NCBI RefSeq assembly: GCF_000814025.1
Contig: NZ_JWLL01000016.1
Location: forward strand, 1 to 64,000
DNA from: Tateyamaria sp. ANG-S1
GTDB taxonomy: Bacteria > Pseudomonadota > Alphaproteobacteria > Rhodobacterales > Rhodobacteraceae
Reading direction: 5' to 3'
DNA: 64,000 nt
This document shows positions 18,115 through 26,260 of this stretch, piece after piece; positions within the stretch are counted from its first letter, which is position 1; every line of letters begins with the position of its first letter. The notes beneath the pieces are model-generated. The model was given only the letters and a program-made list of their open reading frames with translations. It searched no databases and was not told where the DNA came from. A program made the translations under genes and the position numbers.

Positions 18115-19827
18115 CTATGTTCGGATACCGGAAAAGCGGTCTTGCCAGGCGCTGCGATCTTCGTCGCTGATCTTGGCAAACAGATTGTCGGGCACAGTGA
18201 ACAGATGACCGGCAGGCAATCGGTTCAGCGCGTCGGCGGCTGTGTCTGGCCAGTCCATCTGCTTCTGCCCAAGCGCATGCATCATCTGGGCAGCGGCGTC
18301 CGGGATGAAGGGTGCTGACAAGACGGCATAAAGCGCAATCAGGTTGAGTCCGAGCCGGATTTGCATGGCGGCCTGATCTTGGTCTTCTTTGATCGTGGCC
18401 CATGGTGCCGCGGTTTGCAGATACTCGTTTCCGGACACCCAGATCGCCCGCAGCTCCTGCGCGGCCTTGCGGACCTCCATGGCCTCCATAAACGCTGCGT
18501 ACCGCGCGATACGTTTGTCGAGGTCATCAATCAGGGCGTTTTCGGCGGTGCCGTACGCGCCGCCATTTGGCACTGTTTCACCGAATTTCGAACGGCAGAA
18601 CTTGGTCACCCGGCTGACGAAGTTTCCAAGCACATCGGCGAGGTCTTTGTTCACGCCTTGCTGAAACAGCTCCCACGTGAATTCGGAGTCCGAGGTTTCC
18701 GGGCAATTCGACAAGAGCCACCAGCGCCAGTAGTCAGCCGGCAGGATGTCGAGCGCCTGGTCCATGAACACGCCACGCCCCTGGCTGGTCGAGAATTGGC
18801 CGCCATCATAGTTCAGGTAGTTGAACGACTTGAGGTGATCGACCATCTTCCACGGCTCACCTGAGCCCAGGATCGTGGCCGGGAAGCTGAGCGTGTGGAA
18901 GGGCACGTTGTCCTTGCCCATGAACTGGGTGTAGCGCACGTCATCCGCGCCTTTGTCGGTGCGCCACCAGCGTTCCCAATCGGCGCCGCCCTGCGCGTCC
19001 GCCCATTCGCCCGCGCAGGCGATGTATTCGATGGGCGCGTCGAACCACACGTAAAACACCTTGCCTTCCATGCCGGGCCAGTCGTCATCCCCGCGTCGCA
19101 CCGGGATGCCCCAGTCGAGGTCGCGCGTGATCCCGCGATCCTGCAGGCCGTCGCCGTCATGTAGCCATTTCTTGGCGATGGAGGTGGTCAGCACCGGCCA
19201 GTCGGTTTTGCTATCGATCCAGGCATCCAGATCGTCCTTGAGCGCGGACTGGCGCAGGTAGAGGTGCTTGGTCTCGCGCACTTCGAGGTCGGTAGAGCCG
19301 GAGATGGCGCTGCGCGGGTCGATCAGGTCTGTGGGATCAAGTTGCTTGGTACAGTTCTCGCATTGGTCGCCGCGGGCCTTGTCATAGCCGCAATTGGGGC
19401 AGGTGCCTTCGATGTAACGGTCGGGCAAAAAGCGCCCGTCGGCATGGGAATAGACCTGCTTTTCAGTCACTTCGCGAATCAGCCCGGCGTCAGCCAGCCG
19501 CCCTGCGAAATGCTGGGTCAGCGCATGGTTGTGGGTCGAGGAGGAGCGCCCGAAATGGTCGAAGGACAGGCGGAACCCCTTGGCGATTTCAGACTGGACC
19601 GCGTGCATCTCGGCGCAGTATTCGGCGACGGGTTTGCCCGCCTTGGCTGCGGCGAGTTCGGCCGGTGTGCCGTGTTCGTCGGTGGCGCAGAGAAACAGCA
19701 CCTCGTTGCCGCGCGCGCGCTGGTAGCGGGCGTAGAGGTCGGCGGGCAACTGGCTGCCGACGAGGTTGCCGAGGTGTTTGATGCCATTGATGTAGGGAAT
19801 GGCGGATGTGATCAGGTGACGCTGCAT
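18115..19827 (-). CDS. metG: Methionyl-tRNA synthetase
   Basis: 570 residues from [15 protein letters not shown]; a start 15 bases upstream is also open. It charges tRNA-Met. The HIGH motif is HLGN. A zinc knuckle has four cysteines in [17 protein letters not shown]. The KMSKS loop reads FSTSQG, lacking both usual lysines. The C-terminal EMAP-type dimer domain is absent, so the protein ends after the anticodon-binding helices. It may be cotranscribed with nothing else; the MFS gene lies upstream on the same strand. Confidence 0.93.
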   Translation of the reverse strand: MQRHLITSAIPYINGIKHLGNLVGSQLPADLYARYQRARGNEVLFLCATDEHGTPAELAAAKAGKPVAEYCAEMHAVQSEIAKGFRLSFDHFGRSSSTHNHALTQHFAGRLADAGLIREVTEKQVYSHADGRFLPDRYIEGTCPNCGYDKARGDQCENCTKQLDPTDLIDPRSAISGSTDLEVRETKHLYLRQSALKDDLDAWIDSKTDWPVLTTSIAKKWLHDGDGLQDRGITRDLDWGIPVRRGDDDWPGMEGKVFYVWFDAPIEYIACAGEWADAQGGADWERWWRTDKGADDVRYTQFMGKDNVPFHTLSFPATILGSGEPWKMVDHLKSFNYLNYDGGQFSTSQGRGVFMDQALDILPADYWRWWLLSNCPETSDSEFTWELFQQGVNKDLADVLGNFVSRVTKFCRSKFGETVPNGGAYGTAENALIDDLDKRIARYAAFMEAMEVRKAAQELRAIWVSGNEYLQTAAPWATIKEDQDQAAMQIRLGLNLIALYAVLSAPFIPDAAAQMMHALGQKQMDWPDTAADALNRLPAGHLFTVPDNLFAKISDEDRSAWQDRFSGIRT

Positions 19828-19887
19828 GATGGGCCTTCGCATGGTTGCGGCCCATGTAGCAGTGTGGTGTCGGCTGGAAAAGGCCCC

Positions 19888-21111
19888 TTACTTTCCGTCG
19901 CGGCTGCGGCCCAGCAAACGCCCGATCTGGAACGAGGTGCGCGGTGCGTATACATAGCGGGTGCGCTCGGACGGGGTTGCGCGGGCGCGCATACGGGCGA
20001 GGCCGAAGATGATCAGGGCGACATGGCCGACGGCGATCATGGCAAAGAGGGCGGGTGGCCCGAAGGCGTCGATGAGCGCTGAGGCCGTAAACGGTGCCGC
20101 GATGGCCCCCAGAGCGAAATAGAACATGAGCGCCGCGGACAGCTCTACCCGTTCGGAGCTGTCCGCGAAGTCGTGTGCGTGGGCCGCGGCCACTGAATAG
20201 ATGGGAAAGGTCGTCAGTCCAAAAAGGCCAGCGGTGATCATGATGCCTATAGCGTTGAGTCCCGTGGCAAAGGCGGTGATGCCGCAACTTGCCACAGCCG
20301 CGCCCGAGAGCCAGATCAGCACCCAGCGCCGGTCGTATTTGTCGGCGAGCCAGCCGACAGGGTATTGCGCGATGGCACCGCCCAACACGAACGCCGCCAT
20401 GAACCATGCGATCTGTTGGGTGTTCAGGCCGACCTCTTGCCCGTAGATCGGTCCGACCATGCGGAACGACGCGCTGGAGAGGGCTGCGACGACCACCCCG
20501 GCGGCAGCCAGCGGCGAGCGTTGTGCGGCGAGGCGCGGGCGCAGGCGAGGGGCAGCGGGTGTTTCGGGCTGTTTGACTTTGGTCAGTGTCAGCGGCAGCA
20601 GGGCGGCGCAGCAGACGATGGCCAGTATGTTGTAGCTGACATAGCTGGCCGGTTCGAGCACGCCGATCACCAGTTGCGCGGCCAGCGATGCGCCCATGTC
20701 CATCACGCGGTAGACGGCCATAGTGCGTCCTCGGCTTTCATTGGTGACCTTGGATTGCAACCATGCCTCGATCACCGTGTAACAGCCTGCCACGCACATG
20801 CCCGATGCGACCCGCATGACCGCCCAAGCCATCGGGTCCACCACCAGCATGTGCGCAATGAGGCCAATGGCGCCCGCGGCGGTGAAGGCGGCAAAGGCGC
20901 GGCTGTGGCCTACGCTGCCCATCAGTCGCGGTGCCCACCAGCAGCCGATGAAAAAGCCAAGGAAGTGGGCCGAGCCCAGCAGGCCAATCTCCTGCCGCGT
21001 GAAGTCGAGCACCAGGCCCGAGAGCGCATCCAGCGGGCCGAGCGCCCCAGAACTGAGTTGCAGCAGAATGACCGAGAGAAACAGGGCCGCGAAGGAAATG
21101 AGCATACGCAT
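19888..21111 (-). CDS. MFS transporter, YcaD-like
   Basis: 407 residues from MRMLISFAALF; a longer start at 21132 adds seven charged residues. Twelve hydrophobic helices in two halves are visible. The cytoplasmic loop between helices 2 and 3 reads GSVGHSRAFAAF and the matching C-half loop reads DKYDRRWVLIW. The overall pattern resembles YcaD-type transporters of the MFS. No substrate can be predicted. Confidence 0.85.
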   Translation of the reverse strand: MRMLISFAALFLSVILLQLSSGALGPLDALSGLVLDFTRQEIGLLGSAHFLGFFIGCWWAPRLMGSVGHSRAFAAFTAAGAIGLIAHMLVVDPMAWAVMRVASGMCVAGCYTVIEAWLQSKVTNESRGRTMAVYRVMDMGASLAAQLVIGVLEPASYVSYNILAIVCCAALLPLTLTKVKQPETPAAPRLRPRLAAQRSPLAAAGVVVAALSSASFRMVGPIYGQEVGLNTQQIAWFMAAFVLGGAIAQYPVGWLADKYDRRWVLIWLSGAAVASCGITAFATGLNAIGIMITAGLFGLTTFPIYSVAAAHAHDFADSSERVELSAALMFYFALGAIAAPFTASALIDAFGPPALFAMIAVGHVALIIFGLARMRARATPSERTRYVYAPRTSFQIGRLLGRSRDGK

Positions 21112-21177
21112 GGCGTGGCCCTTGTGGCGCAAGTCCGGTGCCGTTCCTAGCGGGTATTCGACGGTTGGGGGTCGTTT

Positions 21178-21765
21178 TTAGCCCGTGGCGCTAATTTCTG
21201 CGGTGATGTCGATGCCGATGGCGTTGTCGACAAGGTCCGGATACCCCGTGGCCCCAAAGTCGCGGCGGTCCACGCGGCCCTTGAGCATGACGGTGAGTTG
21301 GCTGAAATCATCAGCGGCGCTGCCGCGTGCGCGAAACAGGCCTGCGTCAAAGCGCACGGGGCGAGTAACGCCGCGCAGGGTCAGATCCCCTTCGAGCGTG
21401 GCCCCGTCCGAGATGCGCCCGCCGGGACCGACGCGCACGCGGGTTGAGCGGAACTGTGCGGTGGGGTGGGTTGCGGCATCAAGAACGGATTCGGATTTCA
21501 GCGCCTCGGTGGCAAAGATCAGTCCGGTGCGCGCACGGCGGACATCGGCCCGCACGACTGCTGTTGAGGCGGGCAGGTTGTTCGGATCGACCTGTAGATC
21601 CGCCTGACTGACCGGTATGGTGCCTTTGACCGGCGCACCGCTTAGCATGAAGGTATAGGTGATCGTGGCACCGCCTGTGCCCAGACGGTAGGGCGTTGGA
21701 GCGGCGAATGAGGTGCGGGGGGCGAGTGTGGCGAGCGCGCAAAGCAGAAGGTGACGGCGGTGCAT
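21178..21765 (-). CDS. YceI-family periplasmic lipid-binding-like protein
   Basis: 195 residues from MHRRHLLLCALA, a short signal peptide ending near AAPTP. The body shows YceI features: SADLxV-like QADLQVDPNN, SESVLDAATHPTAQFRST and GDLTLRGVTRPVRFDA. YceI folds as a beta-barrel that binds isoprenoid-like lipids; its role is mostly unknown. It is 63 bases downstream of the imuA-like gene on the same strand and could share its SOS promoter. Confidence 0.88.
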   Translation of the reverse strand: MHRRHLLLCALATLAPRTSFAAPTPYRLGTGGATITYTFMLSGAPVKGTIPVSQADLQVDPNNLPASTAVVRADVRRARTGLIFATEALKSESVLDAATHPTAQFRSTRVRVGPGGRISDGATLEGDLTLRGVTRPVRFDAGLFRARGSAADDFSQLTVMLKGRVDRRDFGATGYPDLVDNAIGIDITAEISATG

Positions 21766-21828
21766 GGCAATGTCCTGTGCAGGGGCTTGATGCAAAGGTA
21801 ACACGCTAGCCTGAGGTTTAATCGGTGC

Positions 21829-22470
21829 TCACGCGGCCTTGATCGTTCCGGAGATGCGCGGCAGGGGCTGGCCGGGGGTGCGTGTGACTTCCCACGCCCG
21901 TTCGGGAGCCGTGCGGGCGCGCAGCCGCGTGAGCCGCCAATGCCCGGGCGTGCCCCTGTGGTCAGGGCCAAGGTGCCAGCGGCTTTCCACCCCTTGTGCG
22001 CCGCCCATGCCGGGGGTGAGCAGCAGGGCCAGCGGTGCGGCCCCTTTGCCCGCGCCCCCATTTTCGGCGGCCAGGTGCATGCGGCGCACCGGGGTCAGGC
22101 CGGGCAAGCCCGGCAGGTCGGCAATCACTAGGGGCACAGTACCCGACCGCAGCACCTCTTCCATGCTCCAGAGGACATCATCGGGGCGTCTGGCATGGAC
22201 CAGAAGCAGCCGTGCCGGATCGACAAAGGGGGCAATGCCGCAGGGGTTCAGGCTTTCGCTGTTCCAGTCCGGGCTGATCCAGATCACCGGCCCTGTCGTT
22301 TGGGCCGCCAGCCACAGGGCAAAGCGGTGGCGGGCAGGCCCGCAAGCCTCGTGCACGCGGCCAAGCGCCAGCCCGTCGCCCAACCCGTGCTGCGCACCCT
22401 CGGGCAAGAGCGGCAGACACGGGGCGGTCCGGGTCTGGGTGTGATGTGCAAGTGACGTGGGCAGCGGCAT
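21829..22470 (-). CDS. imuA: ImuA-like SOS protein, orphan
   Basis: 213 residues from the ATG at 22470 (MPLPTSLAHH). This start is preferred because an SOS box lies 17 bases before it; longer open starts would put the box inside the coding region. The RVHEACGPARHRFALWLA and RRPDDVLWSMEEVLRSG segments and PLVIADLPGL match ImuA, the RecA-like partner of ImuB and DnaE2 in mutagenic repair. The P-loop position (EACGPARH) lacks a Walker A lysine. ImuB and dnaE2 are not next to it, although the cassette is normally contiguous. Identification is from motifs only. Confidence 0.72.
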   Translation of the reverse strand: MPLPTSLAHHTQTRTAPCLPLLPEGAQHGLGDGLALGRVHEACGPARHRFALWLAAQTTGPVIWISPDWNSESLNPCGIAPFVDPARLLLVHARRPDDVLWSMEEVLRSGTVPLVIADLPGLPGLTPVRRMHLAAENGGAGKGAAPLALLLTPGMGGAQGVESRWHLGPDHRGTPGHWRLTRLRARTAPERAWEVTRTPGQPLPRISGTIKAA

Positions 22471-22486
22471 ACTGATCAGTATAGAT

Positions 22487-22501
22487 GTTCTATTTTTGTT
22501 C
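22487..22501 (-). promoter_or_regulatory. LexA (SOS) box upstream of imuA-like gene
   Basis: GTTCTATTTTTGTTC matches the alphaproteobacterial LexA site GTTC-N7-GTTC exactly. It lies 17 bases upstream of the chosen imuA start. Confidence 0.8.
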
Positions 22502-22596
22502 TCAAATGAATTTTGCATGTTGCGGGGCAGGATTTTGGGCTTGTCCCTCTTTCGCGCACCGTTAGGGTCGGCCTGATGACCAAAGGAGCACCGCAC

Positions 22597-23640
22597 ATGG
22601 AACGACGCAAATTAGGCCGTACAGGGATCGAGGTGTCCGCGTTGTGCCTTGGGTCCATGACGTGGGGCACCCAGAACACAATGGAGGAGGGCCACGCACA
22701 GATCGACCGGGCCCTTGATTCCGGTATCGACTTTGTCGACACGGCCGAGATGTATCCGGTGAACCCCATCGCCAAGGAGACCATTGGCCGGACCGAAGAG
22801 ATCATCGGTCACTGGTTTGCGGGCGGCGGTGCGCGGGATCGGATGATCCTCGCCTCCAAGCATTCGGGCGCGGGGATGCAGCACGTGCGTGACGGGGCCG
22901 ACATTTCCGGTGCAACCATTCCCGGCGCGGTCGAGGGATCATTGCGCCGGTTGCAGACCGATTACATCGATCTTTACCAGTTCCACTGGCCCAATCGCGG
23001 CAGCTACATGTTCCGGCAGAACTGGGCCTATGATCCGTCGGGCCACGACACGGTCGCCGTGCGTCAGAACATGGAGGATTGTCTGGGCGCGCTGCAGCGC
23101 GAGGTTGACCGGGGCACGATCCGTGCCTTTGGCCTGTCCAACGAGAGTGCCTGGGGTACGGCGCAGTGGTTGGCTGCATCCGAGCGGACGGGTGGGCCGC
23201 GTGTGGCCTCGGTCCAGAACGAATATTCGTTGATGTGCCGGTTTTATGACACGGACATGGCTGAGCTGAGTTTGAACGAGGATGTGGGCCTGTTGTCTTT
23301 TTCCCCATTGGCCACGGGGCTGTTGACCGGGAAGTATCAGGGTGGCGCAGTGCCAGATGGCTCGCGTCTGTCGCTGAACCCGGATCTGGGTGGGCGCAAG
23401 ACCCCGCGCGCATTCGAGGCGGTGGATGCCTATCTTGCCGTGGCGCAGAAGCACGGGCTGGACCCCAGCCAGATGGCACTGGCGTGGTGTTTGACGCGGC
23501 CCTTTATGTGCTCTGCCATCTTTGGCGCGACCACCATGGAGCAGCTTGAGGTCGCCATCGGTGCTGCCGATGTCGCGTTGAGTGAAGAGGTCATGGTCGA
23601 TCTGGACAATGCTCACCGCGACCATCCGATGCCGTTCTGA
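22597..23640 (+). CDS. Aldo/keto reductase
   Basis: 347 residues from ATG 22597, with AAAGGAG ten bases upstream. The barrel carries the catalytic tetrad: Asp and Tyr in DFVDTAEMYPVNP, Lys in MILASKHSG and His in YQFHWPNRG. The length and MERRKLGRTGIEVSALCLGSM start fit the Tas-like group of NADPH-dependent reductases. The substrate is unknown. It is transcribed away from imuA. Confidence 0.92.
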   Translation: MERRKLGRTGIEVSALCLGSMTWGTQNTMEEGHAQIDRALDSGIDFVDTAEMYPVNPIAKETIGRTEEIIGHWFAGGGARDRMILASKHSGAGMQHVRDGADISGATIPGAVEGSLRRLQTDYIDLYQFHWPNRGSYMFRQNWAYDPSGHDTVAVRQNMEDCLGALQREVDRGTIRAFGLSNESAWGTAQWLAASERTGGPRVASVQNEYSLMCRFYDTDMAELSLNEDVGLLSFSPLATGLLTGKYQGGAVPDGSRLSLNPDLGGRKTPRAFEAVDAYLAVAQKHGLDPSQMALAWCLTRPFMCSAIFGATTMEQLEVAIGAADVALSEEVMVDLDNAHRDHPMPF

Positions 23641-23645
23641 CCTGA

Positions 23646-23704
23646 ATGCGCTAGCGCATGTGATTCCCGGTGACCCCCATCCTGTCCTTCCCCTCGGGGG
23701 AAGG
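23646..23704. terminator. Palindrome and hairpin between AKR and cdhR
   Basis: ATGCGCTAGCGCAT (23646-23659) is a perfect 14-bp palindrome. It is followed by CCTTCCCC-TCG-GGGGAAGG (23686-23704), an 8-bp hairpin. Both lie between two convergent genes and may end transcription from either side. No T-run is seen. Confidence 0.45.
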
Positions 23705-23775
23705 GAGCGGGATGGCTGGCCTACTCAGATAGGCTAGGGGTTTGGGCGTTGGCGACCTGGCCCTCCGGGGGGAGT

Positions 23776-24717
23776 TTATTTGGCAAAGTGAAGTGTGTTT
23801 CGGGTTGCACTTGGGCTTTGGCCGTACTGAGCCTTGTGGGCGCGCGATAGGCTGGATTGGCTTGTGAAGCCGGTGGCGAGGGCGATGCTGTGGAGGTCTT
23901 GGGTCGTTGTCGTGATGAGCCGGTGTGCTTCTGTCAGGCGGAGGGTGGTGTAGTGCGCTTTGGGGCTGTGGCCGAACTGTTTTTGGAAGTGTTGTTGCAG
24001 GCGACGGGGGCTGAGGCCGAGGCGCGAGGCGATGTCCGGGATGGGGAGAGGCGCGTCGAGATGCGCCTCCATGAGCGCGTGGGCGCGGGCCGTGACTGCG
24101 TTGTGATCTGCTGTGGGGTGGTGCCGGATCTGGGGATCGGACGGGGTGGCCTGGGTCATGTGGATAAACCCCGCGGCGACTTTGGCGGCGAGCTGCGGGC
24201 CGTGGTGCTGGCCGATGAGGTGCAGCATCATGTCCAGCGCAGGGGCCGCGCCACCGCTGGTCCAGCGCTGACCTGATACCACGTAGCGTGCATTTTCCAC
24301 GGTGATGGCGGGGAAGGTTTCGGCGAAGATCTGCAAATCTTCCCAATGGGTTGTGGCCTTGTGGGTGTCGAGCAGCCCGGCCTTGGCCGCCAGCCAGGCG
24401 CCGCCGTCGATGGCGAGAAGGGTGGTGTTCTTTTCGGTGAGGCGCTGAAGGCTTGCGATGAGGCGGGGGCTGGTCTGAGCCGCAGGATCGAAGCCTGCGA
24501 CGAGGATCAGGATGTCGCAGCTTGGCAGACGGTGGATGGGATTGGCGGGGATAATTAGTCCAGAGGTGAGGTCGACGGGTGCTGCGTCCGGCGTGAGGAA
24601 TTGCCAGGTGTAGAGGTCCGATCCGGCCTGTCGGTTGGCCGCACGGAGCGGGTCCACCGCCGTTGCAAGCGACAGCATGTTGGTATTTTGCAGCACGAGA
24701 ATTGCGATTTTTGTCAT
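23776..24717 (-). CDS. cdhR: GlxA/CdhR-type AraC-family regulator
   Basis: 313 residues from MTKIAILVLQNTNM. An N-terminal DJ-1/PfpI-like domain covers about 1-190. The nucleophile elbow region reads LLAIDGGAWLAAKAG, without the catalytic Cys. A C-terminal AraC helix-turn-helix pair follows (DIASRLGLSPRRLQQHFQKQFGHSP, IALATGFTSQSSLSRAHKAQYG). It is divergent, 71 bases away, from the dehydrocarnitine cleavage gene. By family and position it is the carnitine-responsive activator CdhR. Confidence 0.85.
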   Translation of the reverse strand: MTKIAILVLQNTNMLSLATAVDPLRAANRQAGSDLYTWQFLTPDAAPVDLTSGLIIPANPIHRLPSCDILILVAGFDPAAQTSPRLIASLQRLTEKNTTLLAIDGGAWLAAKAGLLDTHKATTHWEDLQIFAETFPAITVENARYVVSGQRWTSGGAAPALDMMLHLIGQHHGPQLAAKVAAGFIHMTQATPSDPQIRHHPTADHNAVTARAHALMEAHLDAPLPIPDIASRLGLSPRRLQQHFQKQFGHSPKAHYTTLRLTEAHRLITTTTQDLHSIALATGFTSQSSLSRAHKAQYGQSPSATRNTLHFAK

Positions 24718-24788
24718 GTTGCTTCGTTTTATGACAAGTAGAACCTGACTTGGATGGCAAAGTGGTGTGGGATGCAAGGAGGGTTGTT

Positions 24789-25703
24789 ATGCCGATGTCC
24801 ATGAACCGTGAGGTCTTCATAACCTGTGCCGTCACCGGGTCGGGGGGGACGCAGGATCGCAGCCCGCATGTGCCGCGTTCGCCGAAGCAGATTGCCGACA
24901 GCGCCATTACGGCTGCGAAGGCGGGGGCCGCGGTGGTGCATTGTCATGTGCGCGACCCGGAGACGGGGGTGCCGAGCCGGAAACTTGAGTATTATCGGGA
25001 GGTTACGGAGCGTATTCGGGATGCGGATGTGGACGTTGTGCTGAACCTGACCGCGGGAATGGGGGGCGACATGGTGTTTGGCGATACTGAGGCGCCGCTG
25101 CCCTTGAAGGAGGACGGGACGGACATGATCGGGGCGTCGGCGCGGGTGGCGCATGTGGCGGAATGCCTGCCGGAGATTTGCACGCTCGACTGCGGGACGA
25201 TGAACTTTGCCGAGGCCGACTACGTGATGACCAACACGCCCGGGATGCTGACGGCGATGGGGCGGATGATGACCGATCTGGGGGTGAAACCCGAGATCGA
25301 AGCCTTTGACACTGGGCATTTATGGTATGCAAAACAACTGGTTAAGGACGGTATTCTGGATGCGCCCGCGCTGGTGCAATTGTGCATGGGCGTGCCTTGG
25401 GGCGCGCCGGATGACCTGAACACTTTTATGGCCATGGTCAACAACGTGCCGGAGGATTGGACCTTTTCCGCGTTCTCGTTGGGGCGGAACCAAATGGCTT
25501 ATGTCGCGGCTGCAGTGCTTGCCGGGGGCAATGTGCGCGTGGGTTTGGAGGACAACCTGTGGCTCGGCAAAGGGGTGCTGGCGGAGAACTGGCAGCTTGT
25601 GGAACGGGCCGGGACCATCATCAAGAATATGGGGGCGCGGGTGATTGGCCCGGAAGAGGTGCGGGCGAAACTGGGGCTCGTGAAGCGGGCGCCGAAGGGG
25701 TGA
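24789..25703 (+). CDS. 3-dehydrocarnitine cleavage enzyme (BKACE family)
   Basis: 304 residues. AAGGAGGG lies six bases before the ATG at 24789; the next ATG at 24795 is also possible. The Zn-binding pair is H51/H53 in HCHVRDPE. BKACE enzymes condense a beta-keto acid with acetyl-CoA. In carnitine operons the product of carnitine dehydrogenase is split into betainyl-CoA and acetoacetate. That function is inferred from the neighbouring carnitine dehydrogenase-thioesterase and CdhR. Confidence 0.88.
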   Translation: MPMSMNREVFITCAVTGSGGTQDRSPHVPRSPKQIADSAITAAKAGAAVVHCHVRDPETGVPSRKLEYYREVTERIRDADVDVVLNLTAGMGGDMVFGDTEAPLPLKEDGTDMIGASARVAHVAECLPEICTLDCGTMNFAEADYVMTNTPGMLTAMGRMMTDLGVKPEIEAFDTGHLWYAKQLVKDGILDAPALVQLCMGVPWGAPDDLNTFMAMVNNVPEDWTFSAFSLGRNQMAYVAAAVLAGGNVRVGLEDNLWLGKGVLAENWQLVERAGTIIKNMGARVIGPEEVRAKLGLVKRAPKG

Positions 25704-25729
25704 GAACAAGGTGTCACCCCCCGTGCACC

Positions 25730-26260
25730 ATGCGTGCACCCCCTGTGCACCCCCAACGGGCGCTTTGGTCGGGTTTCGTTTACCTTTTGGCAATATTCTC
25801 GCTGGCTGCCTGTACGTCGGGGTCACTGACCGGTTCGGATGATGCGCGGCTGTTGCGCAATCCCACGGTGCCGATCGGGGCGATCACGCGGTTCGAATTT
25901 CCGCGCTTTGACGGGCGCTGGCAGGTTGTGCGCAGTGGGGCCGGTGACTGGCCTCTGGTGGGGTTTGAGATTGCGGCAGGTGTCTGGCGGGAACGGAGCG
26001 CATCAGGCGACGGGCGGGATGCGGCGGTGGCGCCGGTTGGGACGGGTATCCTGCGGCTCACTTATGAGGATGGCGATAGTCGCGATCTTTGGGTGCTTTG
26101 GATTGATCCCGATCACAACACGGCTGCGATGGGCGATCCGGAGGGACGCTTTGGCTTTGTGGTGACCCGTGATGGCAAAGCGCGCGCGGATCAGATCCGG
26201 GCGGCGGAGCAGGTTTTGGATTTCAACGGATATCGGACGGACACATGGGCGAGCCTGTAG
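25730..26260 (+). CDS. Lipocalin-like lipoprotein in the carnitine cluster
   Basis: 176 residues. The start is uncertain; ATG 25730 gives MRAPPVHPQRALWSGF followed by a hydrophobic stretch and the lipobox SLAAC. The mature part has FDGRWQVVRSG and a run of alternating strands (ILRLTYEDGDSRDLWVLWID, GRFGFVVTRDGK), a lipocalin-like pattern. It sits between two carnitine enzymes and overlaps the next gene by 16 bases, so it belongs to that operon. A role in carnitine capture at the membrane is a guess. Confidence 0.7.
   Translation: MRAPPVHPQRALWSGFVYLLAIFSLAACTSGSLTGSDDARLLRNPTVPIGAITRFEFPRFDGRWQVVRSGAGDWPLVGFEIAAGVWRERSASGDGRDAAVAPVGTGILRLTYEDGDSRDLWVLWIDPDHNTAAMGDPEGRFGFVVTRDGKARADQIRAAEQVLDFNGYRTDTWASL

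Noticed and set aside
17951-18208. 85-codon frame between the chemoreceptor and metG
   Set aside because: It overlaps the end of metG, has no family resemblance and looks accidental.
25723-25751. Three GTGCAC palindromes within 30 bases
   Set aside because: They fall around the start of the lipoprotein gene and its proline/histidine codons; no supporting function is visible.
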